This document shows, one piece after another, positions 34,817-51,700 of a stretch of 64,000 nucleotides of DNA (positions within the stretch are counted from its first letter, which is position 1; every line of letters starts with the position of its first letter). The notes below the pieces were generated by a model. It had not been told where the DNA came from and searched no databases. It worked only from the letters and a program-made list of their open reading frames with translations. The stretch covers positions 1,367,432 to 1,431,431 of the forward strand of contig CM074806.1 in assembly GCA_037447605.1 (NCBI GenBank), given 5' to 3'. The stretch comes from Zygnema circumcarinatum (Eukaryota > Streptophyta > Zygnematophyceae > Zygnematales > Zygnemataceae). The position numbers and the translations under genes are program-made.

Positions 34817-34901
34817 GTGCAGGGGGCTGCTTCTGCAGAATCGTGAGAGAAGCGGGGGGGAGAGAGGCGGAGGGAGGGAGGAGCCTGAGAAGCGCGCGGC
34901 C

Positions 34902-37900
34902 ATGGCGGGCTACTTCTTCTCCGCGGCTGGGAAGAAGGGGAAGCGAATGGGGTTTCCACACTTTGAGGTGAAGGCGGATGAGCGGGCGGAGTTTGACCTC
35001 GACGATGTGAAGGACGGGTGGAAATCGCTGAAGGACGAGTACTCTTACGAGATAAAGGAGATTGAGGGCAGCATTCCTGAAGGTAGGGTGGGAATGGATA
35101 GGCAGGCGAGGGAGAGGGAGAGGGAGAGCGGGAAGGGGGATGCGAAAGACAACGGGAAGTATGCAAATATAGTATGCGAAATATAGTATGCGAATGCAGG
35201 GAGGACAAGAGGGATTAATGAGGGAGAGAGAGCGAAGGATTGCGGGAAAGGGGCTAGCGAATAGTTGGAAATGATCCTTCGGAGTGAGCAGGAGGCCAGA
35301 ACATAAAAATGGAACTTTTAGCGAGAATGCACATTTTCCTGCACGCAAACCACTTTTCAGGCCTGCCAATTTTTTGATAAACTGAAGAATTTTTTTTTCG
35401 CTCCGTGGTCCCTCCGAGGTTGCCTTGCAAAATGTGTGTTCCAGCACTGTGTTCCCTTCAATCCCCAAAGTAAGAGAGAATGCGACTGAAGTTCATGTAC
35501 GGAGGGAAGAGGGGCGCAGGGCTGAGAGGGACCCTCTATCGCAACGGACCGGGCATGATGGACGTGTTCGGGCAGCAAATCGCCAATCCTATCGACGGCG
35601 ACGGCATGATATGCGCCGTCGGCTTTGCAGGGGGCCGCGCCTTCTTCCGCAACCGCTACGTCCGCACGGCGGGCTTTGTGGACGAGCAGGCGGCGAAGCG
35701 AGTCATGCATCGCGGAGTGTTTGGCACAAAGCGGAGCAGCGCAGTAGCGCCGAGTTGGATGCTGCATGTGCTCGACATGAAGTTCAAGAACACCGCCAAT
35801 GTGAGGAGGGGGAGGAGGAGGAGGAGTCGCAGGGTCGAGAGAGTGGGGAGAAGGGGTAGATGGGAGTGTGCTACGGCAGGACTGTTATGAGGGAGGTGAC
35901 TTTTGGCTTTCAGAGTTTCTGAATGGTTGGTTGGTTGATGTACTGCACAAATTGCGTGCCGAAAATCGGTGTACATTGCACAAGAAACGTGTTTTTAGGC
36001 ATATGCCCTTTACTTCGTACGTGGTTTGCGTGGCCATCTGTGACAAGTTTGCGTTAGGCCGGATTGTATGGTGGGGCAGACCTGCGTGGTTTACTATGAG
36101 GGCAAGCTGCTCGCCCTGTGGGAGGGAGGCCTCCCGCACGCTCTGAACCCCGCCACTCTGGACACTCTGGGAGAGGAAGACTTTGGAGTGCTCGACAAGA
36201 AGCGGCCATTCGCAGCGCATACTCGTATAGATCCCGTCACGGGCCACTTTGTTGGCATTTGTCCTTTCGCAATGGTGAGAGTGGGTCGGAATGGTCACCT
36301 TGAAACTCCGCTCTTATTCTTCCTTTACTTCTCTGGGGATCGAGGTGAAGGTTGATGGACGGGATGAATGATGGGATAAGGATGGTGGAGGGAGGGTGGT
36401 GTAGGGCCCAAAAACTGAATTGACAGTTTATGAGTGGACTGAGAAGTGGCAATTGGTTAGCGAGCGCACATGGCAGCTGCCGGATTATGCGTACTTTCAT
36501 GACTTCGCCATTACCCCACACTACTACGTCTTCTTCCAGGTAAAATTCGCATGCTTAACTAGAGTTGATCGTGTCTAGCCTTCCTTTGAGGTCGATGTGC
36601 TGCTAACTGTTTGCAAAGGGCGTGTGGGATGCAATAGAACTCGGAGAGTCAAGGGAAGGAAAAGATCCTTTATGTTCTGAGCTGGTTGATGGGATTTGGC
36701 TCACCTGGAGAAGATTGGCATTTCGACCCTTCTGCTCCCGCGAGAGTGTGGCTAATGCCGCGACCCTCCCTTGGGGAAGATGTCTCCGGAGTTGTCCCTC
36801 CTTCAGCGCAGGGGTTTGAACTCGAGCCGTCGGTTGCTTGGCACTTGAACAACGCATTTGAGGGGGAGGAGGAGGAGGAGGGAGGTATGGGACCTCACAG
36901 TCGCTTTTTTTGTTGGTTTTCTTTCAGGGCAGAGCAGTCTTGACCGACACTATTGTGTTGAGCAGATGGGTCGTCTGTTATATACTTAAGAGGACGTGTG
37001 GTTAGTTGAAATGTTGTTTCTGTTCTGTTCGTTCAAACTCACTGTTAGTGGTTTGTTTTTTGCTGTGTGTAGGTGCGGGTACCTCTCGCAGTGTATTTCT
37101 GGATTGTATTCGCCATCCACACACATCTTTTTCGTGGACAATCGAGCAAGCGAATTCTATTGGTGGTTGCGCACAGTTCACACGCATTAAGGTGGTAGCG
37201 GATGGAGAGCAAGCAGCCAACGGTGCCATCATAGCCAATGGAACTAATTCACTTGGAAGCGCTCAAAATGGTCATCATGAAACGAACGGTGGCATCTCGA
37301 ATTCTGGCACGGAACTAAAGAAGGTGGCTCCCGTCACTAAGGCTCACATGGGTAAAGCAGCTGTCGTGAAGAAGGTAGAGAAGGTTATGACCGTGGAAAA
37401 AAGGTCCGCGGAATTGGCAGTGCTGCATCCTGACTATACAGGAAGGAAATACCGCTACGCTTACATGGTAGCTGCCAAGGAGTTGGACCACAACGCTCCG
37501 TTCCAGGTGAGGAAACTCGATTACTTCAGAGGGCGGCTCTTTGGATGGTTAAGTCCCAAAAGCAGTAAAGAGACATTCTGCTGCATGCCAAATTGATTCC
37601 GTGGAAGCCCCTTGACTTGGTCTGACAAATCTGCGGTGCGGATGGGCAGTGCATTGTGAAATACGATATGGGAGAGCAGCCGGAATCTTCGCCTTCGCTC
37701 GCCTGGAAATGGTTCGCTGGCACAAGGTGCTTTGTGGGAGAGCCCATCTTTACTCCTGCAGCAGCAGCAGGGGGGGGTGGTGGTGCGGAGGAGGAGGACG
37801 AGGGGTGGGTCCTGACGCTTGTGTTCGACGCGGAGAGGAGCAAGACGGACGTGGTCGTTTTGGACGCGAAGAGGGGGACGCTGCTCTGCAGGCTGCGGCT

Positions 37901-37970
37901 CACCCACCATGTACCGTACGGATTCCATGGCAGCTTCTGCCCGGAGGTTGTTCCGCCTGAGCTCTCATAG
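34902..37970 (+). CDS. Carotenoid cleavage dioxygenase family enzyme
   Basis: Non-haem iron dioxygenase that oxidatively cleaves double bonds of carotenoids or apocarotenoids. The exons 34902-35082, 35520-35800, 36080-36274, 36405-36539, 36638-36884, 37073-37506 and 37650-37970 close in phase and give 597 residues. The family blocks LRGTLYRNGPG, NPIDGDGMICAVGF and VYYEGKLLALWEGGLPHAL are clear. The four iron-binding histidines are His201 (FAAHTRIDP), His251 (YFHDFAIT), His333 (AWHLNNAFE) and His584 (YGFHGSF). The block VGEPIFTP...EDEGWVLTLVFD is also typical. There is no obvious transit peptide, so a cytosolic location is possible. An insert of about 75 residues rich in Asn, Gly and Lys (nt ~37195-37405) interrupts the usual region before AVLHPDYTGRKYRY, and a poly-Ala/Gly run follows the VGEP motif. 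Which CCD subfamily it is, and its substrate, cannot be told here. Confidence 0.95.
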
Positions 37971-39226
37971 AGAGGGGGCTGAGGGGGAGGCCGCTGTGTC
38001 GGCAGGCCTGTGCTCGGAGGGAGGGAGGGAGGGAGGGAGGGAGGGAGGGAGGGAGGCGGCGCTGTGGCTGGTTTTGGATGGCAGGCATTCGCTTGGCTTT
38101 CCTTTTTCTTCCAGAGCCAGGAGAGCAAGAGAAGGAGAAGGACCACCTCAGCAAGTAAGGGTTTTTTGCGTAGTTTGTGTACATAGTGTAAGGGCGAGGG
38201 TTTTGGCGTTCTGAGCGGCGGGACATCGTAAACAGAGGGCAGAGTGCACTGAGCAGAGTGCGGCAAGCACAAGTTTTTGGTCTAGTTTCGTCAAATTGTT
38301 GAACTTGTTAGAAAGGCAAAGTTCCATGAATGGATGGTATTTCGCCGGTGGTTTTGAAAATGAGCAACAGTGGGGTCGGAATTACCCTTGAAATAGCCAT
38401 AGATGAGGATGTCACGAGACGTGTGAGCTCTCATTTTCCGTTTGCGTGATTCCTTTGAATGCAAACATGGCGCAATTGGAACTTGAAGAACAACGATTCA
38501 GTGGGAAATGGCTGATTCCTGAAACTATTCAACGGCAAAACGTTGCCCATATTGCTATTGTGCAGTTGTAAAGAAACAACAGCAAAGCAAGAGTTTCATC
38601 AGTATATTACAAAAAATTACCTAGTGGCACACGGTGTAATACAAGACATGAGAAGGAAATCATGGAGCGTTTGACATGACCATAAATAGAGTTCCTCTTT
38701 ACACAATGGGCATAGACAATCCGACCTCCCGTGTTCAGATTTCTAAGGCCCTGCTGCGGTAACCTCCTCCACTCTGCACATTGCACAAGTGAACACGTTG
38801 CTACAGGATCGGCAGTGAGCAGAGCACCGGGTCCTGCCGCCAAAGCTGCTGCTCTTGAATCAAACAATGGAAGTGGCTGCCTCCTGTTGCATTGCCCGAC
38901 TTCTGCTCGGTGGGTCTTCTGTCACCAGAGCGCAGATGCCATAGCACGATAACGAACAGCTGCAGGGCACACACTCAACAGGGTTATCATGCACGTCGGA
39001 AACATGCGACCGACATTCTGCTAATATTCTATTTCTGAAACCATCAAACGATAGGAACTCTGAAATGCAGGTTGCCAAACATGATGCTTGTCTGCAGCCT
39101 TGCGGGCGATGACGCACTTCCTTCTGTGTTCAAAGAATTTACCAAAACAACAATTGCATCTGACCAAACAACAACGAACAGTGAAGTTGAAGGCTGCGGG
39201 CTCATGCAGGCAAGATGGAAAGGGCA
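37971..39226. other. Convergent 3' intergenic region
   Basis: Lies between convergent genes. Contains a (GGGA)n run at about 38019-38055 just after the dioxygenase stop, probably in its 3' UTR. Nothing else recognised. Confidence 0.5.
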
Positions 39227-42200
39227 TTACTCCATGTCCTCCGGGTAGTCGAATATGCTATCATCCAGACTTGACCGTTTGCTGAATGAATCGTGACGAA
39301 AAGTCATCTGCTCTGTATACTCCTGCACAGCGCAGAGAGAAAATAGACAGTAAATCATGTAACACAGTGGTCAAGCAACTGTTGTCATGCATGTGTAGGG
39401 AGTGTTTTCACTGAATTCCAGCTTAAGGACCAAAGGGACTAACAACGGAAGAGCCTGCAGGTCACGGTCTTCCTTATCTAAATTTTCATCCATTAAGACA
39501 GCTTCAATTACGTCCGACTGAGAGGGAAAACTGCCAAAACTGGATTCATTACGAGCGCCCCCCCCCACCCTTCAAGTCCCACAGAAAGCAGTTCTGCAAT
39601 GCTCGCAGTCTCCTGCGCATTTAAGTTGAGGCCACTTGCATTACATCTTGAATAGAGCTCCTAAAGTAGTGCCCACCTACAGTGCTTAACTATCCAGCAA
39701 ATTAGAAAACAACAGAGTCACCAAAACCTGTATCTACAGCATGATGACAGTTCTGTCAAAAACAACCATTTACATTTCTGCCAGGCAACGTGCTAGGTTC
39801 AGTTAATACAAAGCAAAATTTTGGCAGAATTTTGGTTTCCCAATTTTTGTTTCCTTCTGTGACATGACTTGTAAGATCACTTCTCCACCTCTCGCCAAGA
39901 GAAGGTACAACGAGTGCTTCAAAATTACTAGCAAAACCTATTTTCCTAGGGTTTTTCTGTGAAGGTCCTAAACGGAGCCATATGCACATACCACTCTTCA
40001 GTAAAAGTTGACATGGTAAGGCACGTACAAGCCGAAAGTGAATGTTAGGAGGCTCTAACGCGGGCTAAAAGCGCATTAACATGCAGGGCGGATGTACCTG
40101 TACTCAAATCATTCACACTTCGCCTTTTGGAAACGAAAGACCAACTCACCATGTAAATCCGCATTGGCGTCTGGTCTAATGCATGCCAGTAAAAATTATT
40201 CTGAAGACCCGGCTTGTTCCTGAAACCCTTCTTCTCCCTTCTAACCCGACTAAGAACATATTCACAGAAGCCATTCTATCCATAACTTGCTTGATCATGA
40301 ATAAAGAATGAACTGCATACGCCAGGGGCAGTCTCCACGAGGTGACAGCCAAAAATGAGGCATTATGCAACATATCGTCGAACAGTAGAACAGAGAAAAG
40401 CATGCGGTCAAAGTTGTAGCATTTGATTCGCCAGAGACTTTCACCTTGTCCAACAGAGCATGAACATCGCCAAGTCAATCTGGCAAGTGCAAAATGGATT
40501 GAAGATGTGCTCACCACTTATTGCATGTGGTGCCATAAATGACATCCTGGCCAAGATAAGTTGCATTCGCCAGCCAATCCGGACGCAAAACACCACAACC
40601 ACTCGGGCTACTGCAGCATTTGCAGCAATACTGAACCCAACCCTCACGCAAGCAGTTCACAAGGTCTCAGGGATACAGAAAATATGACAATGGCTGTATC
40701 CAACTCGCATGCAGACCTTGGTAGATGCTTATATATGCAGATGAGAAGCAGACAAAAACTAGCAGAAGAAGTAAGGATTGAGCAGAAAAGGGGACTGCAC
40801 CTTAAACTCAGGGAAGATTAGGTATCGCATATTGTCCCGGACAAGCTGGGTACATGGGGTGTTACGAAAAGGATATGCACTTCTGCAAGACCAGAAGCCC
40901 CCACTTCAATCATCCCATGCCGGTCGTTACTCCAAAAAGCACATTGCTCAATGGGGCTCCTTTCACGAGCGCGCTGCTCAATCAAACTCGGGCATGCTGC
41001 TATCTTCTGACGCATTGAAAGGTAGAGCTCTAATTCGTACAGTCTGAAATAAAAGCAGACTCATGGATTATAGGTATCAAGTCAAGAACAAGAATGTTGA
41101 ATGGAGCCAAAGGACTGCTCTGCTTTCTCAGGCGTCGGGAGCCCACCCACAATAGCGATCGCCGACGCCATTCTCACGGTCTACACGTGAACGATCATGT
41201 GCAGCATCGTAGTAGAATTGCCCGCTGGTTTTTTGAGTCCAAAATCCGAAGTATGTTTCCTAACAAATGGGAAAAGGCTCTGACCCGTTTAAGAACGTCA
41301 TGGTCCTTTACGAGCACGGACCGTGGAAACCTGAAGATGATGGTTAAAAAACTCTAGTTTTGACATAAGCCATGATGCAAAGGTCAGTGGTGAAGTACTG
41401 GTCACTTCTATGCTCCTACACTTCAGTCTTTGAACAAGCTAGACATGGATGCGCACAAAAATGACAAGCAATAAAACTTCACATTCTGGCGACTTTGAAG
41501 GTCCTCATAAGCTCTCCGTGAAGGGCATACATCAGCGTTTGAGACATAAGAATTACAGACTCGATCTCCATTTACCATCACCTCCACGAATAGAAAATAT
41601 ACATTCCAGAATCGATCCTACCCTCCCTCTAGGACACACAGGATCTTATAACACCTAGAACGGCAAGGAGCAACAGATCTCACCTCATCAAAATCCACCT
41701 GAAATACATTAGGCCATACGGGGGGTAGGGGAGTAATGTCGTTCGACACATCCAGTGTAGACGCTGCACTTGCAGCTAGCATAAACACCAAAAAGAGGAC
41801 AAGGGCAGCTTGACCCCTGCAGCATCATCAAACCGAGTAGAAATTGACTGAATAAGACACATATTCTCAGCTGTTACATGTTCCCGACAGTACTAAGTTT
41901 CACGCATTTTAGAAGAAATTCAATCAATTTCTCAAGTCATTAAGTCATACAATGGAACATAAGAAGTAACATGTTTGAGTTCTGACGAGAGCAAGATATT
42001 ATTCATGACAAACACCAAAAGGCGTAATGGAAAAGCGACTTACAATGGAGCCATTTTATGATTCATTCATTTCAGTTAATCTCGCGACCCTCTCTTTCTT
42101 GATCAGACCCCATAATCTAATGCCGCTGTTCATTGATCACAACCCATATGGCTACAATTCTCACTCTATTCCAGAATTGCTAACATATTGAGTATGCGTC

Positions 42201-42878
42201 CGTGCCAAAAACTTCTTACGATTTTTAGGGTTCAGTCAGCATTCACACAAATCGTAGACTCCCAACAACTCTAGCGAACGCCCGGATACCAAACAATTGG
42301 CTCCTGCAGAGACCGAGAGGCCCCGTTTGCATGCGACAAACTCCTGTCGCAAAAACGTGTCCATTCAATTAACTCATTCTACAATGGTGTAACAATTGTA
42401 GAGGGTTGGCGCTTATTCTCTGAATAACAACATATTCTTGGTATTCTCCTCCCTTCCCCTTTCCCCCGATGAAAGGAGCCCAAGGAGCTCTGTGTTTTTT
42501 ACTACCTGTTTTGTAATTTCCTCAGCAAACGCTTGGGATGACATGATTTACAAATCGATGTAAATGCACCACTTTTGCAGGTGACCAGTGCCTATTTTTT
42601 AAGCATTCATATCAAAAGTTGTCGAATTTGCAAATGGGTGTTGTGTGCACTTCTCTCATCAAAGCTGATAGGCAGACACGACCATTTAATTAAGACGCCA
42701 GCATTTCATATTTAAAAAAAACAGGCGCCTCAGAGAAAGAAATACACGGAACTTTGTTTCTGAGACTCGGCTTCATTCTTCAACTGCAGCGACGCGCATT
42801 GACAATCATGCTATGATATGACGAAATCACAAACTTCCCGGCGGTAAGCAGCCGTCGGGCGAGCAATTACCTCGCCAT
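39227..42878 (-). CDS. Small secreted Cys-rich protein, uncharacterised family
   Basis: The minus-strand exons 42871-42878, 41684-41816, 41147-41259, 40801-40882, 40515-40642, 40150-40219 and 39227-39322 close in every phase and give 209 residues. The first coding exon is only 8 nt (ATG GCG AG). A signal peptide is evident (MARGQAALVLFLVFMLAASA). The mature part has blocks FWTQKTSGQFYYDAAHDRSR, RYCGSAYPFRNTPCTQLV, MRYLIFPEFKGWVQYCCKCC, GCGVLRPDWLANATYLG, CNKWNKPGLQNNFYWHALDQ and TPMRIYM. Cysteines are paired (CCKCC). From memory, similar Cys-Cys-x-Cys-Cys plus DWL proteins occur widely in plants and protists without a known function; this is recollection, not a search. A lumenal or extracellular protein is inferred. 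The C-terminus is acidic, and no retention signal or membrane anchor is seen. Confidence 0.87.
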
Positions 42879-47630
<4,752 letters not shown>

Positions 47631-48127
47631 CAATAGGCCAAGCTGCAGACTTTGCGGATAACTTAGAAAATGATGAGAGGCACTCCTAGTTAGCAGGACA
47701 TGTTTTACCTTGACTTCTTTTGTGGCTATTTGTCCCTGGCATTTTGTCATATAGCGTATTGCTCCTGTTATGGGGCAGTTGTCGGCCATTTCCAACTTCT
47801 TACGGATGGCAGGCCGGAGAGTGTTTCGCTAGATCCTGAAGCGGCAGAGCACTCCACATGTGCTTTGCTTCTGGAGATTTAAAGAACAATTTAATGGGTG
47901 CACGAGATGTCATCTGTGGGTTGTCGACTGGTCCTACACGAGCATTGCAGTCATGACATGCTCTTCACTGCATCGAAGATGACGGCGATGGCCGACCTTC
48001 TGCAATCAAAGCATCCCACGACCGCTCGACCCAACAACTTTGCGCAGAAGGCTTGAGCTGTATCTGAAAGCCAACCATGTTGACGTAACACACCACAATT
48101 CATGGACTCATGGACGAAGAAAAGGAA

Positions 48128-48150
48128 GTGGCAGTGATCTCACGAACGTA
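48128..48150 (+). repeat. Dispersed hairpin repeat, fragment F
   Basis: Only the family start is present (AGGAAGTGGCAGTGATCTCA), then the match stops. This puts the family's left end near GGAAGTGG. Confidence 0.5.
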
Positions 48151-48678
48151 GGTTCTGCTCTTGTAACTCCACATGAAGCCTCAAACCCCATCCTCACCAT
48201 CAAGTCACCAAGATGGTTCGCACAGTCCATGTCAGCCGCCACGGTGCCCAACAGTACGAAAAAGTCCGGCAGTCATGATGGCTGCCGGTCTCGATCCAAC
48301 GGCGGATGCTGTGGGTCCCCCATACAGTATCCCCCCCCTAATTAGGAGCTCGCGACAGGACCCGCCGGGCGGCCATGCGCCTCCGTACAGAGAGAAACAG
48401 TACGGCTGCAGGCAGGACTCTAACAGAAAACCGCCCGCCTAATGTTGAGCGGACTTATATTTTAAAATTCCAAGATTTTCGCCCAATTTTGCCGAAAACA
48501 TGGCAAAAATATTAGGGTGGCGTACTGTATGCACAAACGGTACGGTAGCGAGGTCAATGCCATCCATTTTCTTTGGGGATTGGGAATTTGGGCGACGATA
48601 TGGTCTGGCCTCGGACTATCAGAGTCGAGAGCAGGACCCACTGAACCAATCACAATCCGCCACGTAAGCAATAATGTA

Positions 48679-48684
48679 CACGTG
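48679..48684. promoter_or_regulatory. G-box upstream of the WSD1-like gene
   Basis: CACGTG in ACACGTGGAAA, 115 bp upstream of the ATG at 48799, with a half-site CCACGTAA 20 bp before it and CCAATC just upstream. Confidence 0.5.
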
Positions 48685-48798
48685 GAAAGCAATGATTGGC
48701 TGTCGCTGAACGGGGTACCTTCAGTGGGGGTCGTGAAGGGAGACCGGCCAAGCTGCATCGCCTGGTGCGGTCCTGCGCTGCGAGGAGCTGCCGTAGCC

Positions 48799-51700
48799 AT
48801 GGCCGCTGCGGGAGAGGGGCTGCGCTTGCGCCCCGTGCGGACGCGTGGAAGCCATGGGGAGGTCGCGGGCGGGTGGGACGATGGCGTGGAGGAGGCAGTG
48901 ACGCCTACTGGGCGGATGTTTTTCGAGAAGAGCATTGATTGTCACATTCTGTGCGTGCTGGGCTTCCAGAACCCCGTGGACCTCGTGCACATGAAGGGTG
49001 TGCTGCAGGAAACTCTTGTAAAGCACAAGCGGTTTCGAAGTCGAGTGGTATGTTTTTCCCTTTTCCAGTGCTGGTGAGAGAGATAGGAGGAGTCCTAATG
49101 CTTTGGCAAGTTAATTTTCACTTACTCATTGTCCTTTTAATGTACTGCTATGGATAACAGTGACGAATTGTAAAAGGACCGTTCTTAATCCCATTTAGTA
49201 GCATGTTGACTTAAATGTGATTGTTCACAATCCATTCGCCTTTCTAAATGTTCGAGCAATTCCCGCGTTTGTCGTGCAGGAAAACCTTGGCACCCGTAAA
49301 CCTAAGTGGATTACCATGCCAGTGAAAATGGACCAACATGTTCAGGAAGTAGTTGTTAGTGAAACGGAAAAGTCATCCACCACTCTCGTTGAAGATTTCA
49401 TCTCTACCTTAGCAGGAAAACCCGCCATGGACAGGTCACAACCACAATGGGAAGCATATGTTCTCAACACCAGCTGGCGGGGAGCCAACGGCTTCCTCAT
49501 TTTCAGGTCCGTTTGCCAGCTCAATAGGCCCCTCTCCTTCATATGCTTGACAGGATGTCGCAATCACAACTGGGCGCAATCCTGGAAGCGCGTGTAGATT
49601 CCCGTGACCCCAGGCTGACATGTGGAAAGAAACTGAAATTATGAAGTTCTGGGTGTTCAAACTTGGGGGAAGGAAGTGGCATTGATCTCACGATGGCGAG
49701 GCCATCAAATGTACATGGTCAAAATCAGCATGGGGAACCACAAGGAACTGGTCGCAAAAGACCTAACCACAATCTCTCATTCGTTTGGCCCTTCAAGCTA
49801 GAAAATAATAAAACACAGACAGCCTCCTGTATGGAGCATGATGATATTGTGAAGCTATCGTTAAAAACTGCCTGTAACACTTGAGAACGATGCTCCGGGA
49901 CTATTGCAGGATCCACCATGCTGTTGGAGATGGAACTTCTCTCATGTCCCTTCTTCTCGCCTGCACTCGCCAAGTGGCCCATCCGGATCTTCTTCCGACC
50001 ATTCCTGGGACAGCTGCCAAGGGAAAGGATGGAGTCGAAACGGATATTCCACCATCCTTCTCATCAACCTCAGTTGAGAAGCTGGGACAGACAAAGGCAA
50101 AAGAAGGCTTTTTGCAGTGGCTTTGGCTACAGCTAATCTTTATTGCCAATACATTAGTCTTTACATTCGATTTCCTTGCTATGGTCATATGGGTAAAGGA
50201 CACAAAAACAGCTGTGAAGGCTGAGGCCGGCGCTGAAGCAGGCGAGCATCGCCTAGCCTTCTCAGACGAGATATCTCTACACGATGTGATGACATTGCGA
50301 CGAGCAGTTGGCGGAGCGGTACAACCTCTCCCATTAGAGCACCATAGATTGTTTTTAGTCGCTTCAAACCTGATGACCTTCTTGTCTTCCCTCATACCCA
50401 TGAGCTTTTCCTGGGTGAAAAAATAGCGAAGGTCTCATGCGAGACTGAACTTGTGGTCTGGGAGGACGGTGGGGATGCGAGGCAGACCATCAATGACATT
50501 ATTTTGGCAACCATTGCAGGCGGATTACATCACTACCTATCCAAAGGTGAGATATTTTTTAAAGCTCTACGGAGCGCACCGTCGGCATGCTTTACTGTTC
50601 AGAAAGTGCATTGGACGTCAAATCAAGTCAACTGGAAAATGCATGAGACGCACTGTACAAGTGCACAGCATTGTATTCTCCTTCTCCCCCAACTAGCTGA
50701 GGAGCAATCTATGTGAGCCGTTAGGGAGACAGGAGGAGAGCCTTCGAGGCATAGTAGCAATTGTGGTGCAGGGCGGGGCATGCAGTTGCGCTGATGCAAG
50801 CGGAACAGAGCACAGATGCTTCCGGTGGCCTTGAAAAGCCGCTTGAAAGGAAGTCAAATGCGGTTCCCCTAGACAAAGTTTTCATGCGCGGACTAACGCT
50901 CGTTAACTTGCGTGCTAAGCCCGGCCTGCAGGCAAGCCTTGCTCCTCCTAAAACCAACATTCGCTTTTTTACTTTTGCTCGTAGAGAAAGAGTGCGAGAT
51001 GGGTGATGACCATAGAGAAACATTGTGATTTTCGCCAAATATTGCAGTCATCAGACCAGTACTGGCAGTATGCGGTTGCAGGAGCTTGAGAAGATGATGA
51101 CAACTGGATCAGAAGTGAAGTGGGGAAACTCCATCGGTTACCTCCTTCTGCCCCTGCCGGTGGGCCATATGACAGACCCTTTGGATAGGATACGGAAGGT
51201 GAAGGCAGTTGTTGACCGCAAGAAGCGATCCTACGAAGCGGCAGTGTCGTACTTCAACTGCAATAATGGCATGAAGATTGGAGGCGCGGGGGTAAGTGTT
51301 GCTTAGAGGCTATGACAGAGGCATAAATCTGCCAACTTTGAAAACCAGCTGTGTCGTCATTCCAGACATTGGCCAACCATTTAAACTTGCAAGCAAATTG
51401 ATTAATATATGTGCTTCTCATTTATTCTTCACTATTACACATAGTAATGCGTCTTTATCTGAAGGAGATTTTGGGCTGTGTTCCGCTAGGCGGTAGCCCA
51501 ACTTACATATCGCGCAGCCACTCAAACAACTATGGCTCTGGCCAACTTGATTGGTCCGGCCGAAGAAGTCAGCCTGGGTGGAAATCCCCTGCGTTTTGTT
51601 ATTCCGACAGTTGTGGGTACTCCACAGGTGAGTTCTTTAGGTGTACATTGTCTTAACCCACGTTTCGACCATTCAAAGAAAAAAATCAATCTTCACCTGG

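Larger units (their letters stand above)
33093..34901. other. Divergent promoter region between two genes
   Basis: Lies between the starts of the acidic membrane protein (minus) and the carotenoid cleavage dioxygenase (plus). It contains a (CCGCCT)n run at 33108-33140, three G-boxes within 330 bp of the minus-strand start, a telomere-like array (33530-33699), dispersed repeat copy E (34066-34158), a fourth G-box at 34674 and a (GGGAGA)n run at 34769-34816 close to the dioxygenase start. Confidence 0.6.
47631..48798. other. Intergenic region and WSD promoter
   Basis: Holds the ARL1 3' UTR, a short dispersed repeat fragment (about 48128-48150) and, from ~48600, the likely promoter of the WSD1-like gene, with CCAATCAC (48635) and a G-box. 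The open frame that enters the gene from 48517 is not supported by family length. Confidence 0.45.

Noticed and set aside
48517-48798. Upstream extension of the WSD1-like protein
   Set aside because: It would add about 94 residues not seen in the family, and it covers CCAAT and G-box promoter motifs.
49663-49884. A small protein encoded by the dispersed repeat (MARPSNVHGQNQ...)
   Set aside because: The frame is open in several copies, but this follows from the shared sequence; copies C and D break it by deletion or substitution, and copy G is intronic.
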